A stretch of DNA of 64,000 bases from Bifidobacterium anseris (GTDB lineage: Bacteria; Actinomycetota; Actinomycetes; Actinomycetales; Bifidobacteriaceae), in contig NZ_NMYC01000001.1 in the NCBI RefSeq assembly GCF_002860345.1, positions 496,001 through 560,000 on the forward strand, given 5' to 3'. How positions within the stretch are numbered: position 1 is the stretch's first letter; every line of letters begins with the position of its first letter. The notes beneath the pieces were generated by a model. That model saw only the letters and a list, made by a program, of their open reading frames with translations, was not told where the DNA came from and did no database searches. Positions 1 to 8,065 of the stretch are shown here, piece after piece. Made by a program: the position numbers and the translations under genes.

Positions 1-252
1 GCGTCAATCCGCGACGTCGTGCCGAGCGACCTGACACCGATCGTGCGCGGATCGCAGATCCGGCACATCTACCCGTGCGGTGCGAAGGCCGCGGGCCTGT
101 ACGAACGCTACTGCCGGCCGATGCTGCTCGCCGACGGCATCGACCTGCCGGCCACGGCACTGCCGAGCACGTCGCCGGCCTACGCGGCGAAGACGCTCGA
201 CGACCTGATCGCCGTCTACCGCGAACGCGTGGACATGTCCGACTTCGACTAA
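1..252 (+). CDS. DNA-deoxyinosine glycosylase, C-terminal part (5' end outside window)
   Basis: The reading frame is open from the first base and ends in TAA. The visible 83 residues carry the typical end of the DNA-deoxyinosine (hypoxanthine) glycosylase family, a uracil-DNA-glycosylase-like fold that excises deaminated adenine: a segment rich in I-x-x-I-Y followed by G-A-x-A-x-x-L-Y and then the LPSTSPAYA block, with a final helix like the one that closes the family. The catalytic N-terminal motifs lie upstream of the window and cannot be checked. The assignment rests on recalled family pattern. Confidence 0.6.
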   Translation, partial: ASIRDVVPSDLTPIVRGSQIRHIYPCGAKAAGLYERYCRPMLLADGIDLPATALPSTSPAYAAKTLDDLIAVYRERVDMSDFD

Positions 253-291
253 ACGCCGGACCGGACGGCGCGCGGCGCGTTCATGGCCGCG

Positions 292-354
292 TTTATGATG
301 GTGCGCGCGGTTCATGATGGTGCGCGCGGTTCATGATGGTGCGCGCGGTTCATG
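292..354. repeat. 19-bp tandem repeat, about 3.3 copies
   Basis: The unit TTCATGATGGTGCGCGCGG is repeated head to tail in the gap between the glycosylase gene and the ABC-F gene; the first copy has one change (T for C at position 3) and the last is only 6 bases. Each unit contains an ATG, so short spurious reading frames start here. Confidence 0.85.
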
Positions 355-441
355 TGCATGCGGCGCGCCGACGGACATCGGACGAACAATCAGACGAACA
401 CGAACATCTAGGGACTTCTACGGTCGGGAGACGGTGAATCA

Positions 442-2043
442 ATGGCAATCGAAGTACAGGGACTGGAGATTCAGATCGGCGCGCGCACGCTGCTGCATCC
501 GACGAGCTTCCACGTCGCCAAGGGCGACAAAATCGGCCTCGTGGGACGCAACGGCGCCGGCAAGACGACGCTGACGCGCACGATCACCGGCGAACTGCTG
601 CCAACGGCCGGCACCGTGCGCGTGTCCGGCAAGCTCGGCTATCTGCCGCAGGACACGCACGCCGACGACCCGGAGCAGTCGGCGCTCGACCGCATGATGA
701 GCGCGCGCGACATCGCGACGATCATCCGGCGCATCCGCAAGGCCGAGAAGGAGATGACCGACCCGGACCCGGACGTGATGACGAAGGCGATGAACCGCTA
801 CGACAAGGCGATGCAGGACTTCGAGAAGGCCGGCGGCTACGCAGCGCAATCCGAGGCGCAGGCGATGGCGGCGAGTCTGGGGCTGCCGCAGGACGTCATG
901 GAACGTCCTCTCGGCACGCTCTCGGGCGGCCAGCGCCGCCGCATCGAGCTGGCGCGCATCCTGTTCTCCGACGCGGACACGCTCATCCTCGACGAGCCGA
1001 CGAACCATCTGGACGCCGATTCGATCGAATGGCTGCGCGGCTTCCTCAAGAAGTACGAGGGCGGCTTCCTCGTCATCTCCCACTCGGTCGAACTGCTCGA
1101 CGAGGTCGTCAACAAGGTGTGGCATCTCGACGCACAGCTCGCGCAGATCGACATGTATTCGCTCGGATACAAGGCGTACCTGCACCAACGCGCCGTCGAC
1201 GAGGAACGCCGCCGCCGCGAACGCGAGGTCGCCGAGAAGAAGGCGGAGCGGCTCATGCAGCAGGGCATCCGCCTGCACGCCAAGGCGACGAAGGCCGTGG
1301 CCGCGCAGAACATGATGCGCCGCGCCGAACGCCTGCTCAGCGAGACGAGCGGCGAGCAGAAGAAGGAGAAGGTCGCCGACATCCGCTTCCCCGATCCGGC
1401 GCCGTGCGGACGCACGCCGATCATGGCGAAGGACATCTCGAAGTCCTTCGGCGACAACATCGTGTTCGCCGGCGTCGACCTCGCGATCGACAAGGGCTCG
1501 CGCGTCGTCATCCTCGGCTACAACGGCGCCGGCAAGACGACGACGCTGCGTCTGCTTGCCCATCTCGACGAGCCGGACACCGGCGTCGTCGAATACGGCC
1601 ACGGCGCGAAGATTGGCTATTTCGCCCAGGAGCACGACACGCTCGAACTGGACATGACGGTCCTCGAAAACCTGCAGCATGTGGCCCCGGAGCTCACCGA
1701 CACGCAGGCGCGTTCGATTCTCGGCTCGTTCCTGTTCTCCGGCGACGACGCGTTCAAGCCGGCGCGCGTGCTCTCCGGCGGCGAGAAGACGAGGCTCGCG
1801 CTCGCCACGCTCGTCACGTCGCGCGCGAACGTGCTGCTGCTCGACGAGCCGACGAACAACCTCGACCCCGCCTCGCGCGCCGAGATCCTCAAGGCGATCT
1901 CCAAGTACGAGGGCGCGATCGTGCTCGTCACCCACGACGAGGGCGCCGTCGAGGCGCTGCGTCCCGAACGCGTGCTGCTCATGCCCGACGGCGACGAGGA
2001 CCTGTGGAACGACTCCTACCTCGAGCTCGTCGCCGAGGAGTGA
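442..2043 (+). CDS. ABC-F family ATPase (ribosome-associated type)
   Basis: A 533-residue protein with two ABC ATPase domains and no membrane segments, as in the ABC-F family, whose members act on the ribosome (translation factors or antibiotic-resistance ribosomal protection). The first Walker A is GRNGAGKT at residues 35-42, with an LSGGQ signature and an ILDEPTNHLD Walker B; the second Walker A is GYNGAGKT at 359-366, with LSGGEKTR and LLDEPTNNLD. Between the domains is a highly charged helical linker (about residues 240-310) rich in R, E and K, matching the P-site tether. The ATG start follows a GGGAGACGGTGA-like ribosome site. It could be a housekeeping EttA-like or Uup-like member; the subfamily cannot be settled from sequence inspection. 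Confidence 0.88.
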   Translation: MAIEVQGLEIQIGARTLLHPTSFHVAKGDKIGLVGRNGAGKTTLTRTITGELLPTAGTVRVSGKLGYLPQDTHADDPEQSALDRMMSARDIATIIRRIRKAEKEMTDPDPDVMTKAMNRYDKAMQDFEKAGGYAAQSEAQAMAASLGLPQDVMERPLGTLSGGQRRRIELARILFSDADTLILDEPTNHLDADSIEWLRGFLKKYEGGFLVISHSVELLDEVVNKVWHLDAQLAQIDMYSLGYKAYLHQRAVDEERRRREREVAEKKAERLMQQGIRLHAKATKAVAAQNMMRRAERLLSETSGEQKKEKVADIRFPDPAPCGRTPIMAKDISKSFGDNIVFAGVDLAIDKGSRVVILGYNGAGKTTTLRLLAHLDEPDTGVVEYGHGAKIGYFAQEHDTLELDMTVLENLQHVAPELTDTQARSILGSFLFSGDDAFKPARVLSGGEKTRLALATLVTSRANVLLLDEPTNNLDPASRAEILKAISKYEGAIVLVTHDEGAVEALRPERVLLMPDGDEDLWNDSYLELVAEE

Positions 2044-2106
2044 CGCTGCGCTCCGCGCCTCTCTCCTCGCAGAGCCCAACCAATTCCCTCGCATAATCAC
2101 ATAATC

Positions 2107-2176
2107 AAAGGGCCGCGCCTTGTGGAACATCCGGGATCGGGATTCCCGATCCGTGTTCCGCAAGACGCGGCCCTTT
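2107..2176. terminator. bidirectional hairpin terminator
   Basis: Nested inverted repeat starting AAAGGGCCGCG and ending CGCGGCCCTTT, with an inner GATCGGGATTCCCGATC stem. It lies between the convergent ABC-F gene and the cation efflux gene and would serve both. Confidence 0.8.
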
Positions 2177-2197
2177 GTGTCGTGTCGGTTGTTGCAG

Positions 2198-3283
2198 TCA
2201 GTCGATGTCGACCGGCTCGTCAGGCGTGCCGGCCTGCGAGGCGCGCATGATGTCCGGTTCGACGTAGATCTCCCAGTTGTACCACGGCATCGACTCGCGC
2301 ACCGACCGTTCGATCTTGTTGACGGTGTCCACGTCGTAGTCGCGGTCGAGTTTGGAGGTCTGCACCTTGAGGCACAGCAGGATGTTGTCCTCGGACATGT
2401 GCACGGACTGCATGTTGATGAGATCCTCGACGCCTTCGGTGCCTTCGACGGCCTTGATGATGCGTTCCTGCGTCAGCGGGCTGACCGATTCGCCGATGAG
2501 CAGCGAGCCCGCCTTGTAGGCGAGCAGCAGCGAGCCGACGATGAGGACGACGCCGACGCACATGCCGCCGAGCGCGTCATAGAGCTCGTCGCCGGTGGCG
2601 ATCGCCAGGCCAATGCCGAGGAACGCGAAGGCGAGGCCGATGAGCGCGAGCGTGTCCTCCATGATGACCGAGGCAAGGTCAGCGGATTTCGTCACGCGCC
2701 AGAATCTGTAGATGCCCATGTGCGGCATGCCGGTATGTCGCATGCGTTCGTTCGATTCCTTGATCGACTGGTGCAGGCCGTAGCCTTCGAGACATGCGGA
2801 GATGATGACGACGACGAGCGCGACGACGAGTTCGCCGCGGTTGGCGGCGCGGATGGCGGGGTCCTCGAGCACGGCGCCGACCTTCTTGAGCGCCTCGCTC
2901 GTCGAGAAGAAGCCACCCACGAAGAACAGCAGCGTGGCGACGACGAAGGACGCGAGGTATTTGACGCGGTACCAGCCGAAGGGGTGTTGCGCGTTCTTGC
3001 GCCGTCTTCTGGCGACGCGGTCGCCGGCCATCAGCACGATCTCGTTCGAACAGTCGGCGATCGAATGCACCGATTCCGACAGCATCGACGACGAGCGTGT
3101 GAAGAGGAACGCGCCGAGCTTGGCGATGGCGACGCCGATGTTCGCGGCGAGGGCGGCCTTGACGGCCGCGCCCTCGTGCTTGCGTTCCTGCTGCGCGCTG
3201 ACGCCCACGCCCGTCGCCGGCGTGGCGGTGTGCTTATCGGCGTCGTCCTTCACGGCGATGTCCTTCTCCTCGTTGTCCTTCAT
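2198..3283 (-). CDS. cation diffusion facilitator (CDF) family metal exporter
   Basis: A 361-residue membrane protein of the CDF family, which exports divalent metals such as zinc or manganese in exchange for protons. After a polar 38-residue N-terminus it has about six hydrophobic segments, the family motif around MLSESVHSIADCSNE in the second helix (with the metal-binding aspartate of the HS-x-x-D pattern), and a soluble C-terminal domain like the CDF dimerisation domain. The basic RRRRKNAQHPFGWYR stretch before the third helix is typical of the actinobacterial subgroup. The substrate cannot be read from the sequence. Confidence 0.85.
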   Translation of the reverse strand: MKDNEEKDIAVKDDADKHTATPATGVGVSAQQERKHEGAAVKAALAANIGVAIAKLGAFLFTRSSSMLSESVHSIADCSNEIVLMAGDRVARRRRKNAQHPFGWYRVKYLASFVVATLLFFVGGFFSTSEALKKVGAVLEDPAIRAANRGELVVALVVVIISACLEGYGLHQSIKESNERMRHTGMPHMGIYRFWRVTKSADLASVIMEDTLALIGLAFAFLGIGLAIATGDELYDALGGMCVGVVLIVGSLLLAYKAGSLLIGESVSPLTQERIIKAVEGTEGVEDLINMQSVHMSEDNILLCLKVQTSKLDRDYDVDTVNKIERSVRESMPWYNWEIYVEPDIMRASQAGTPDEPVDID

Positions 3284-3341
3284 GTCCTCGTCCTTTTCTC
3301 GTTCTCGTCGTTGCTGACGTCGTCGTTGGCGTTGGCGTGCG

Positions 3342-4148
3342 TCACGCCTCGCCGTTGCCCGCGGTCATGTCTGCGTAGAGGCCGGTCTCGCGTTCGCCGA
3401 GCGCGGCGCGGATGCAGGCGATCGCGTTGAGCGCGCGCGGGTAGCCGATGTACGGCAGGCACTGCGAGACGACGGCGATGAGGAAATGCTCGTCGTTGCC
3501 CAGCCGCAGGTTGGCCTGGATGTGCGCGCGTTCCTGCGCCTCGCAGCCTCCCTGGCCGATGAGCAGGCAGAACGTGACCATTTCGCGTTGCGCCAACGTC
3601 AGGCCGCCGCGCGTGTAGTAGCCGCCGAAGCAGTCCTTGGTGAGCCATGCGTTGATGTGACGCGTGTCCTCGGGTCCTTTGCGCGGGAAGTCCTTCATCA
3701 TGTCCCCGAACAGCCGCATCTCGATTTGCTCGCCTGCGTCCATGCGTCCGTCGGCGGCGACGGTGTTCTGCGCGGGCAGCGGCATCGCGACGTTCTCGGC
3801 GTTGAGGAAGTCGTTGACCTTCCTCAGGTAGGGCAGCGCATGGGCGAATCCGGCGTAGGGCGTCGCCTGGTAGATGACCTCCTTGAGCTGCAGAGACGTG
3901 ACGCCGGTGCGATAGGCGACCGGCAGCATCATCTCGAAGGCGTCCATGCCCTGCGCGCCGATGATCGCGGCGATGACCGCGAGGCACCGGTCGGCCTCCC
4001 CCAGTTTCGGGTCGTTCGCCTCGCGCTCGTGCACAACCTCGTCGTAGGCGAATCGGGAGAACATCTCGATGTACTCCGGGTCGGTCTGGGCCAGGGTACG
4101 GTCGTCGTTCCAGAAATGGTTCATTTTCTTGTGCAGTTCCTCGAACAC
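3342..4148 (-). CDS. carboxymuconolactone decarboxylase family protein
   Basis: Predicted 268 residues. The chosen start is GTG at 4148, preceded by AGGAGG with a 6-base spacer; a longer frame upstream lacks a ribosome site. The protein has two CMD-like helical repeats: one around the MLPVAYRTGVTSLQLKEV segment and one around GQGGCEAQERAHIQ, the latter containing the cysteine and histidine that in AhpD-like members take part in peroxide or thiol chemistry. Bacterial two-domain CMD proteins are often thiol-dependent peroxidases or unknown enzymes, so a role in redox defence is inferred, not shown. Confidence 0.75.
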   Translation of the reverse strand: MFEELHKKMNHFWNDDRTLAQTDPEYIEMFSRFAYDEVVHEREANDPKLGEADRCLAVIAAIIGAQGMDAFEMMLPVAYRTGVTSLQLKEVIYQATPYAGFAHALPYLRKVNDFLNAENVAMPLPAQNTVAADGRMDAGEQIEMRLFGDMMKDFPRKGPEDTRHINAWLTKDCFGGYYTRGGLTLAQREMVTFCLLIGQGGCEAQERAHIQANLRLGNDEHFLIAVVSQCLPYIGYPRALNAIACIRAALGERETGLYADMTAGNGEA

Positions 4149-4260
4149 TGCATGCCTCCTGTCCGGCTGTCGGGGCGGATCCCGCCTCCATGGCCGCGCG
4201 ACGTGCGGGCGCATGGACGAAACGGGCTTACGACGTCCGTATAATACGACAGACCATCGC

Positions 4261-4313
4261 ATCATGCCCATGTCGAAACGCGCATGTCATGCGGTTTTCG
4301 CCATGGGCATGAT
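4261..4313. repeat. nested palindrome (53 bp)
   Basis: Outer arms ATCATGCCCATG and CATGGGCATGAT are a perfect 12-bp inverted repeat; inside them a second pair, AAACGCGCATG and CATGCGGTTTT, pairs imperfectly. It lies between the promoter region of the CMD gene and the end of the bile salt hydrolase gene. Confidence 0.75.
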
Positions 4314-4324
4314 GATGGTACATG

Positions 4325-4344
4325 GCGGGGCCGTCGGGCCCCGC
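4325..4344. terminator. hairpin terminator downstream of bsh
   Basis: Perfect 8-bp stem GCGGGGCC / GGCCCCGC with a 4-base loop, placed 7 bases beyond the bsh stop codon on the minus strand. Confidence 0.7.
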
Positions 4345-4350
4345 GTCGGT

Positions 4351-5295
4351 TCACTTGGTCTGCAGCTTGTTGCTCGTCGCGTCGAAGTCGCTCACCGGCG
4401 TCGCCACAATTGTCGGGTCGTCGTAGGTGGCCATGTAGTAGGTCTTCGTCTTCGCCGAATAGCCGCTCGTGAACATCGTCTTCTCGAACTGGCCGTCGGC
4501 CATCGCGCTCATGCCTTCGATCATCGCGGCGCTCGACAGCGTCTTGAACAGGCGCGTGACGTTGTCCTTCTCGCCCTGCTTGTCCGGATAGTGCGCGTTC
4601 GCGTAGGCGATGCGCACGAAGCGGGACATCGAGTTCGGGTCGCCCGGCAGGCCATGTGCGCTCAGTCCCGCGCCCCACGGCTTGAGTTCGGCGCCTGCCC
4701 ACTTGACGGGCTTGACCATCGTCGGCGTGCAGTTGATGTAGTTGATGAGGTTGGCGCGGTGCACCGGGAACTCTGGCTGGTTCGTCATGACGTCGATGTC
4801 GTTGTCATAGACGTGCATGCCGCTGGCGGTGTATTCGACGACGATGCTGCGCGTCGCGTCGCCGATGATCCAGTGCAGCATCGCGACCGGGTACTGGTCG
4901 TTGATCTGCTTGGCGACGATCGTCACGTTCTTGAGCGCCTCGGCGACCTCGTCGACGCTCGTGAAGCTGCGCGCCACCCACAGCGGGAACTCGTAGGCGG
5001 CGACGTTCGTCGTGAAGTTGACGCTGTCCTCGGCGTACTGCGCGTAGCCGGGGAAGTTGAGTCCGGCGACGGCCAGGCCGGCGTCGTTCGCGCAGTCGAA
5101 GTAGAGCGGCGTGTCGTCGACGACGATGCCGACGCCGATGACGGCGTGGTTGCGGTCCTCGGCGTTGAACGCCGGCTGGTAGGCGTAGTCGGCCGGCGTG
5201 TACACGATCTTCTCGCCGTAGCCGCACTCCCAATCGAGGTTGCGGCCGAAGTAGAGGTTGCCTTCGGCGTCGACGAAGCGAACTGCACTGCACAT
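4351..5295 (-). CDS. bsh: bile salt hydrolase (choloylglycine hydrolase)
   Basis: A 314-residue Ntn-hydrolase that cleaves the amide bond of glycine- or taurine-conjugated bile salts. The start is the ATG directly before Cys2, the nucleophile exposed by removal of Met1; AAAGGA stands upstream. Active-site residues expected for the family are present: Cys2, Arg18, Asp21 in the FGRNLDW block, Asn80 in GLNFPGY, Asn172 in TNQPEFP and Arg225 in the SRFVR segment. Length and motifs fit the bifidobacterial BSH group. It stands alone, divergent from the NAD(P)HX repair gene and closed by its own terminator. The cytoplasmic enzyme points to life in an animal gut. Confidence 0.95.
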   Translation of the reverse strand: MCSAVRFVDAEGNLYFGRNLDWECGYGEKIVYTPADYAYQPAFNAEDRNHAVIGVGIVVDDTPLYFDCANDAGLAVAGLNFPGYAQYAEDSVNFTTNVAAYEFPLWVARSFTSVDEVAEALKNVTIVAKQINDQYPVAMLHWIIGDATRSIVVEYTASGMHVYDNDIDVMTNQPEFPVHRANLINYINCTPTMVKPVKWAGAELKPWGAGLSAHGLPGDPNSMSRFVRIAYANAHYPDKQGEKDNVTRLFKTLSSAAMIEGMSAMADGQFEKTMFTSGYSAKTKTYYMATYDDPTIVATPVSDFDATSNKLQTK

Positions 5296-5566
5296 GATGA
5301 TGTTCCTTTCCATATCGCGGTCGGTCACGCCGCCCGTGTTCGGTCGCGCACGCCGCCCGGCGGGCGGGGCGTGCGCCGTTGCCGCCATTGTAGGGAGCGT
5401 GACGGCGCCGGCGCGCTGGTTATCGTTGTCAGAGGAAGCGGTGCCACGGCGCGTTCCGGCGTTCGGCCGGCGGCGCACACGGCGCGCGGTACTAGAGTGG
5501 ATGGCGTATGTGTTGTCCCTTCCCGGCCATGCGCTCGCACGTCGCGGGAAGGCGGGGAAAGGACCG

Positions 5567-7390
5567 ATGATGAACGATCACGGCACGAGCGGCGCCGGCA
5601 TGGCAAGCGCACAGGACATCGAACCCGAGGATGGGCCACGCACCGACGTGCTGCGCTCATGCGCCTACGACGTGGCGACGGTGCGCTCACTCGAACGCCC
5701 GTTGCTCGACGACGGCGTGTCGCTCATGCGCATGGCCGCCGCGGCCGCGGCGCACCGCGTGCTCGACGTCATCGACGAACAAGGATGGGAGGCGGACACG
5801 CTGCGCGTATGCGTGCTCGCCGGCGCCGGGGACAACGGCGGCGACGGCCTGTACTGCGGCGCGATGCTCGCCGACGAGGGACTCAACGTGACGGCGATCG
5901 CCGTAGGCCGATCGCTGCACGACGAGGCGTACGCCGCATTCCGCAAAGCCGGCGGCCACGTCTTCACGCTCGACCCGAACGCGAGCATCCCCGGAGCCCC
6001 CGTCGGATTCTCCTCCGGCGAGGCCGGCGCACGCCTCGAACAGGCCGTGCGCTTCACCTCGCGTGCGCACATCATCATCGACGCGATGACCGGCATCGGC
6101 GTCAACGGCGCGCTGCACGGCATTCCCGCGGCCATCGCCGAGGTCGTCGGCACGCACGGCGCGCCCCCGCGCCCCGCACTACCCGACGACGAGCTCGACA
6201 TCGAATTCCCCTTTGTGCTTGCCATCGACACGCCATCCGGCGTCGGCGTCGGGGACGGCACACTGCCCGGCGCGTACATTCCCGCCGACGTGACGATGAT
6301 GTTCGGCGCGCTCAAGCCATGTGCGATGCTGCCGCCCGCCTGCTACGCGTGCGGCCGCGTCACGCTCGTCGACTTCGGCTTTGACGTCGACGCCGCCGAC
6401 CCGGACGTCGAGATTGTCGACCGCGCCTTCGCGCAGTCCGCGATCCGCATCCCGCGCCTTGATGACGCCAAATACGAACGCGGCGTGGCCGGACTGATCA
6501 CCGGCTCCGACGCCTATCCGGGCGCCGCCGTCCTGTCCGCATGCGCCGCCGCGCGTTCGAATATCGGCATGGTGCGCTATCTGGGGCCTGACCGCGCACA
6601 GGACCTCGTGCTGCATGCGCTTCCCGAAGCCGTCATCGGCAAAGGCCATGTGCAGTCCTGGGTCGTCGGCTGCGGCATCCCCGACGGCGTGCACGGCGAC
6701 GACAAGGACCTGCAGCGGACCCGCGCGAAAGCCCTTCTCGCCCACTACTCGCTCGACGGCGACGAGGACGGGCGCCGCGCCGCGCTTGCGATGCCGCCGA
6801 TCGTCGTCGACGCCGGCGCGCTCGACCTGCTGCCCGCGCATGTGCCCGCGCATGTCGTCGTCACGCCGCACGCCGGCGAGATGGCGGCGCTGCTCACGCG
6901 CCTCGGCGAGGCGCGTGACCCCGCCGACGTGTCCGCCCGACCGCTGGCCGCCGCGCGCCGCGCCTGCGAACTGACCGGTGCGACCGTGCTGCTCAAGGGC
7001 GCGATGACCGTCATCGTCGGCGCCGACGATGACGGCGCGACACGTACGCTCGTATGCGGACGTGCCCCCGCGTTCCTCTCCACCGCCGGCGCTGGAGACG
7101 TACTCGCCGGCATCACCGGCGCGATGCTCGCCCAGCAGGCCGACGAGGTCGTCGCGGATCCCTCGCTCGCCGCCGAGATCGTCGCCGGCGCCGCCTACGT
7201 GCACGGACTCGCCGCCGCGCTCGCCTCGCACAGCGACCAGCGCGCTTGGGACGAACCTGCGTTGTTCTCCGATGGCGACGAGGACACGCACGCCTCGCAA
7301 TCGGTCGGCCATCCAATCGTCGCGATGGACGTCGTCAACGCGCTGCCCGCCGCCTTCGACATGCTCAACGCGACCGCGCGCTACGAGTGA
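5567..7390 (+). CDS. nnr: bifunctional NAD(P)HX epimerase / ADP(ATP)-dependent dehydratase
   Basis: About 607 residues, starting at ATG 5567 after GGGGAAAGGA. It repairs hydrated NADH and NADPH. The N-terminal half is the YjeF_N epimerase domain, with the AGAGDNGGDG nucleotide motif near residue 85 and an I-D-A-M-T-G-I-G motif. The C-terminal half is the ribokinase-like dehydratase, with TPHAGEM and the STAGAGDVLAG catalytic motif near residue 510. The family is normally about 500 residues; this one has extra alanine-rich insertions and a 25-residue polar N-terminus. It precedes ahpC by 111 bases on the same strand, so redox functions cluster here. Confidence 0.92.
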   Translation: MMNDHGTSGAGMASAQDIEPEDGPRTDVLRSCAYDVATVRSLERPLLDDGVSLMRMAAAAAAHRVLDVIDEQGWEADTLRVCVLAGAGDNGGDGLYCGAMLADEGLNVTAIAVGRSLHDEAYAAFRKAGGHVFTLDPNASIPGAPVGFSSGEAGARLEQAVRFTSRAHIIIDAMTGIGVNGALHGIPAAIAEVVGTHGAPPRPALPDDELDIEFPFVLAIDTPSGVGVGDGTLPGAYIPADVTMMFGALKPCAMLPPACYACGRVTLVDFGFDVDAADPDVEIVDRAFAQSAIRIPRLDDAKYERGVAGLITGSDAYPGAAVLSACAAARSNIGMVRYLGPDRAQDLVLHALPEAVIGKGHVQSWVVGCGIPDGVHGDDKDLQRTRAKALLAHYSLDGDEDGRRAALAMPPIVVDAGALDLLPAHVPAHVVVTPHAGEMAALLTRLGEARDPADVSARPLAAARRACELTGATVLLKGAMTVIVGADDDGATRTLVCGRAPAFLSTAGAGDVLAGITGAMLAQQADEVVADPSLAAEIVAGAAYVHGLAAALASHSDQRAWDEPALFSDGDEDTHASQSVGHPIVAMDVVNALPAAFDMLNATARYE

Positions 7391-7501
7391 GCGAATAATC
7401 AGCTGCGGAATGAAAACGCATGCGCACGTGTACGGTGGGATATGCGTCCAGCCAACGAGCGTCCGCCATGAATGCGCGACGCCGTACAGAAAGGAACCAT
7501 C

Positions 7502-8065
7502 ATGACACTGCTGCAGCACGACGTCATCGACTTCACCCTCCAGGCCTACCAGAACGACGCCATCCGACAAGTGGGCAAATCCGACCTGCTCGGCCACTGG
7601 TCGCTGCTCTTCTTCTACCCCGCCGATTTCTCCTTCGTCTGTCCGACCGAACTCGAGGACCTCGCCGACCACTACGACGCGTTCAAGCAGGCCGGCTGCG
7701 AGATCTACTCCGTCTCGTGCGACACCCAATGGACGCACAAGGCATGGCATGATGCGAACGAGAAGATCGGCAAGATTGCCTTCCCGATGCTCGCCGACCC
7801 GACCGGCGCGCTCGCACGCGACCTCGACACCTACAACGAGCACACCGGGCTGGCCGAACGCGGCGACTTCATCATCGACCCCGAAGGACGCGTCGTCGCC
7901 TATGAGGTGATCTCGTCGAACGTCGGCCGCGACGCCGCTGAGATCCTGCGCCGCGTCAAGGCCTCCCAATTCGTCTACGAGCACACCGATCAGGTGTGCC
8001 CGGCCACATGGGAACCCGGCGACAAGACGATCAAGCCGAGCCTCGACCTCGTCGGGGAGCTGTGA
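7502..8065 (+). CDS. ahpC: alkyl hydroperoxide reductase peroxiredoxin subunit
   Basis: A 187-residue typical 2-Cys peroxiredoxin that reduces H2O2 and organic peroxides. The peroxidatic cysteine is Cys47 in FVCPTELEDL and the resolving cysteine is Cys166 in the VCPATW motif, as in AhpC. The ATG follows AAAGGAACC. The stop codon overlaps the start of the next gene (TGATG), so the reductase partner is translationally coupled. For an anaerobe or microaerophile without catalase this pair is likely the main peroxide scavenger. Confidence 0.95.
   Translation: MTLLQHDVIDFTLQAYQNDAIRQVGKSDLLGHWSLLFFYPADFSFVCPTELEDLADHYDAFKQAGCEIYSVSCDTQWTHKAWHDANEKIGKIAFPMLADPTGALARDLDTYNEHTGLAERGDFIIDPEGRVVAYEVISSNVGRDAAEILRRVKASQFVYEHTDQVCPATWEPGDKTIKPSLDLVGEL

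Noticed and set aside
439-2163. Long minus-strand reading frame over the ABC-F gene
   Set aside because: GC-rich third positions open the opposite strand; the product is R/A/L/V/D-rich with no family pattern, while the + frame has complete ABC motifs.
6179-7984. 600-codon minus-strand frame across the NAD(P)HX repair and ahpC genes
   Set aside because: It spans two well-supported + strand genes and is a composition shadow.
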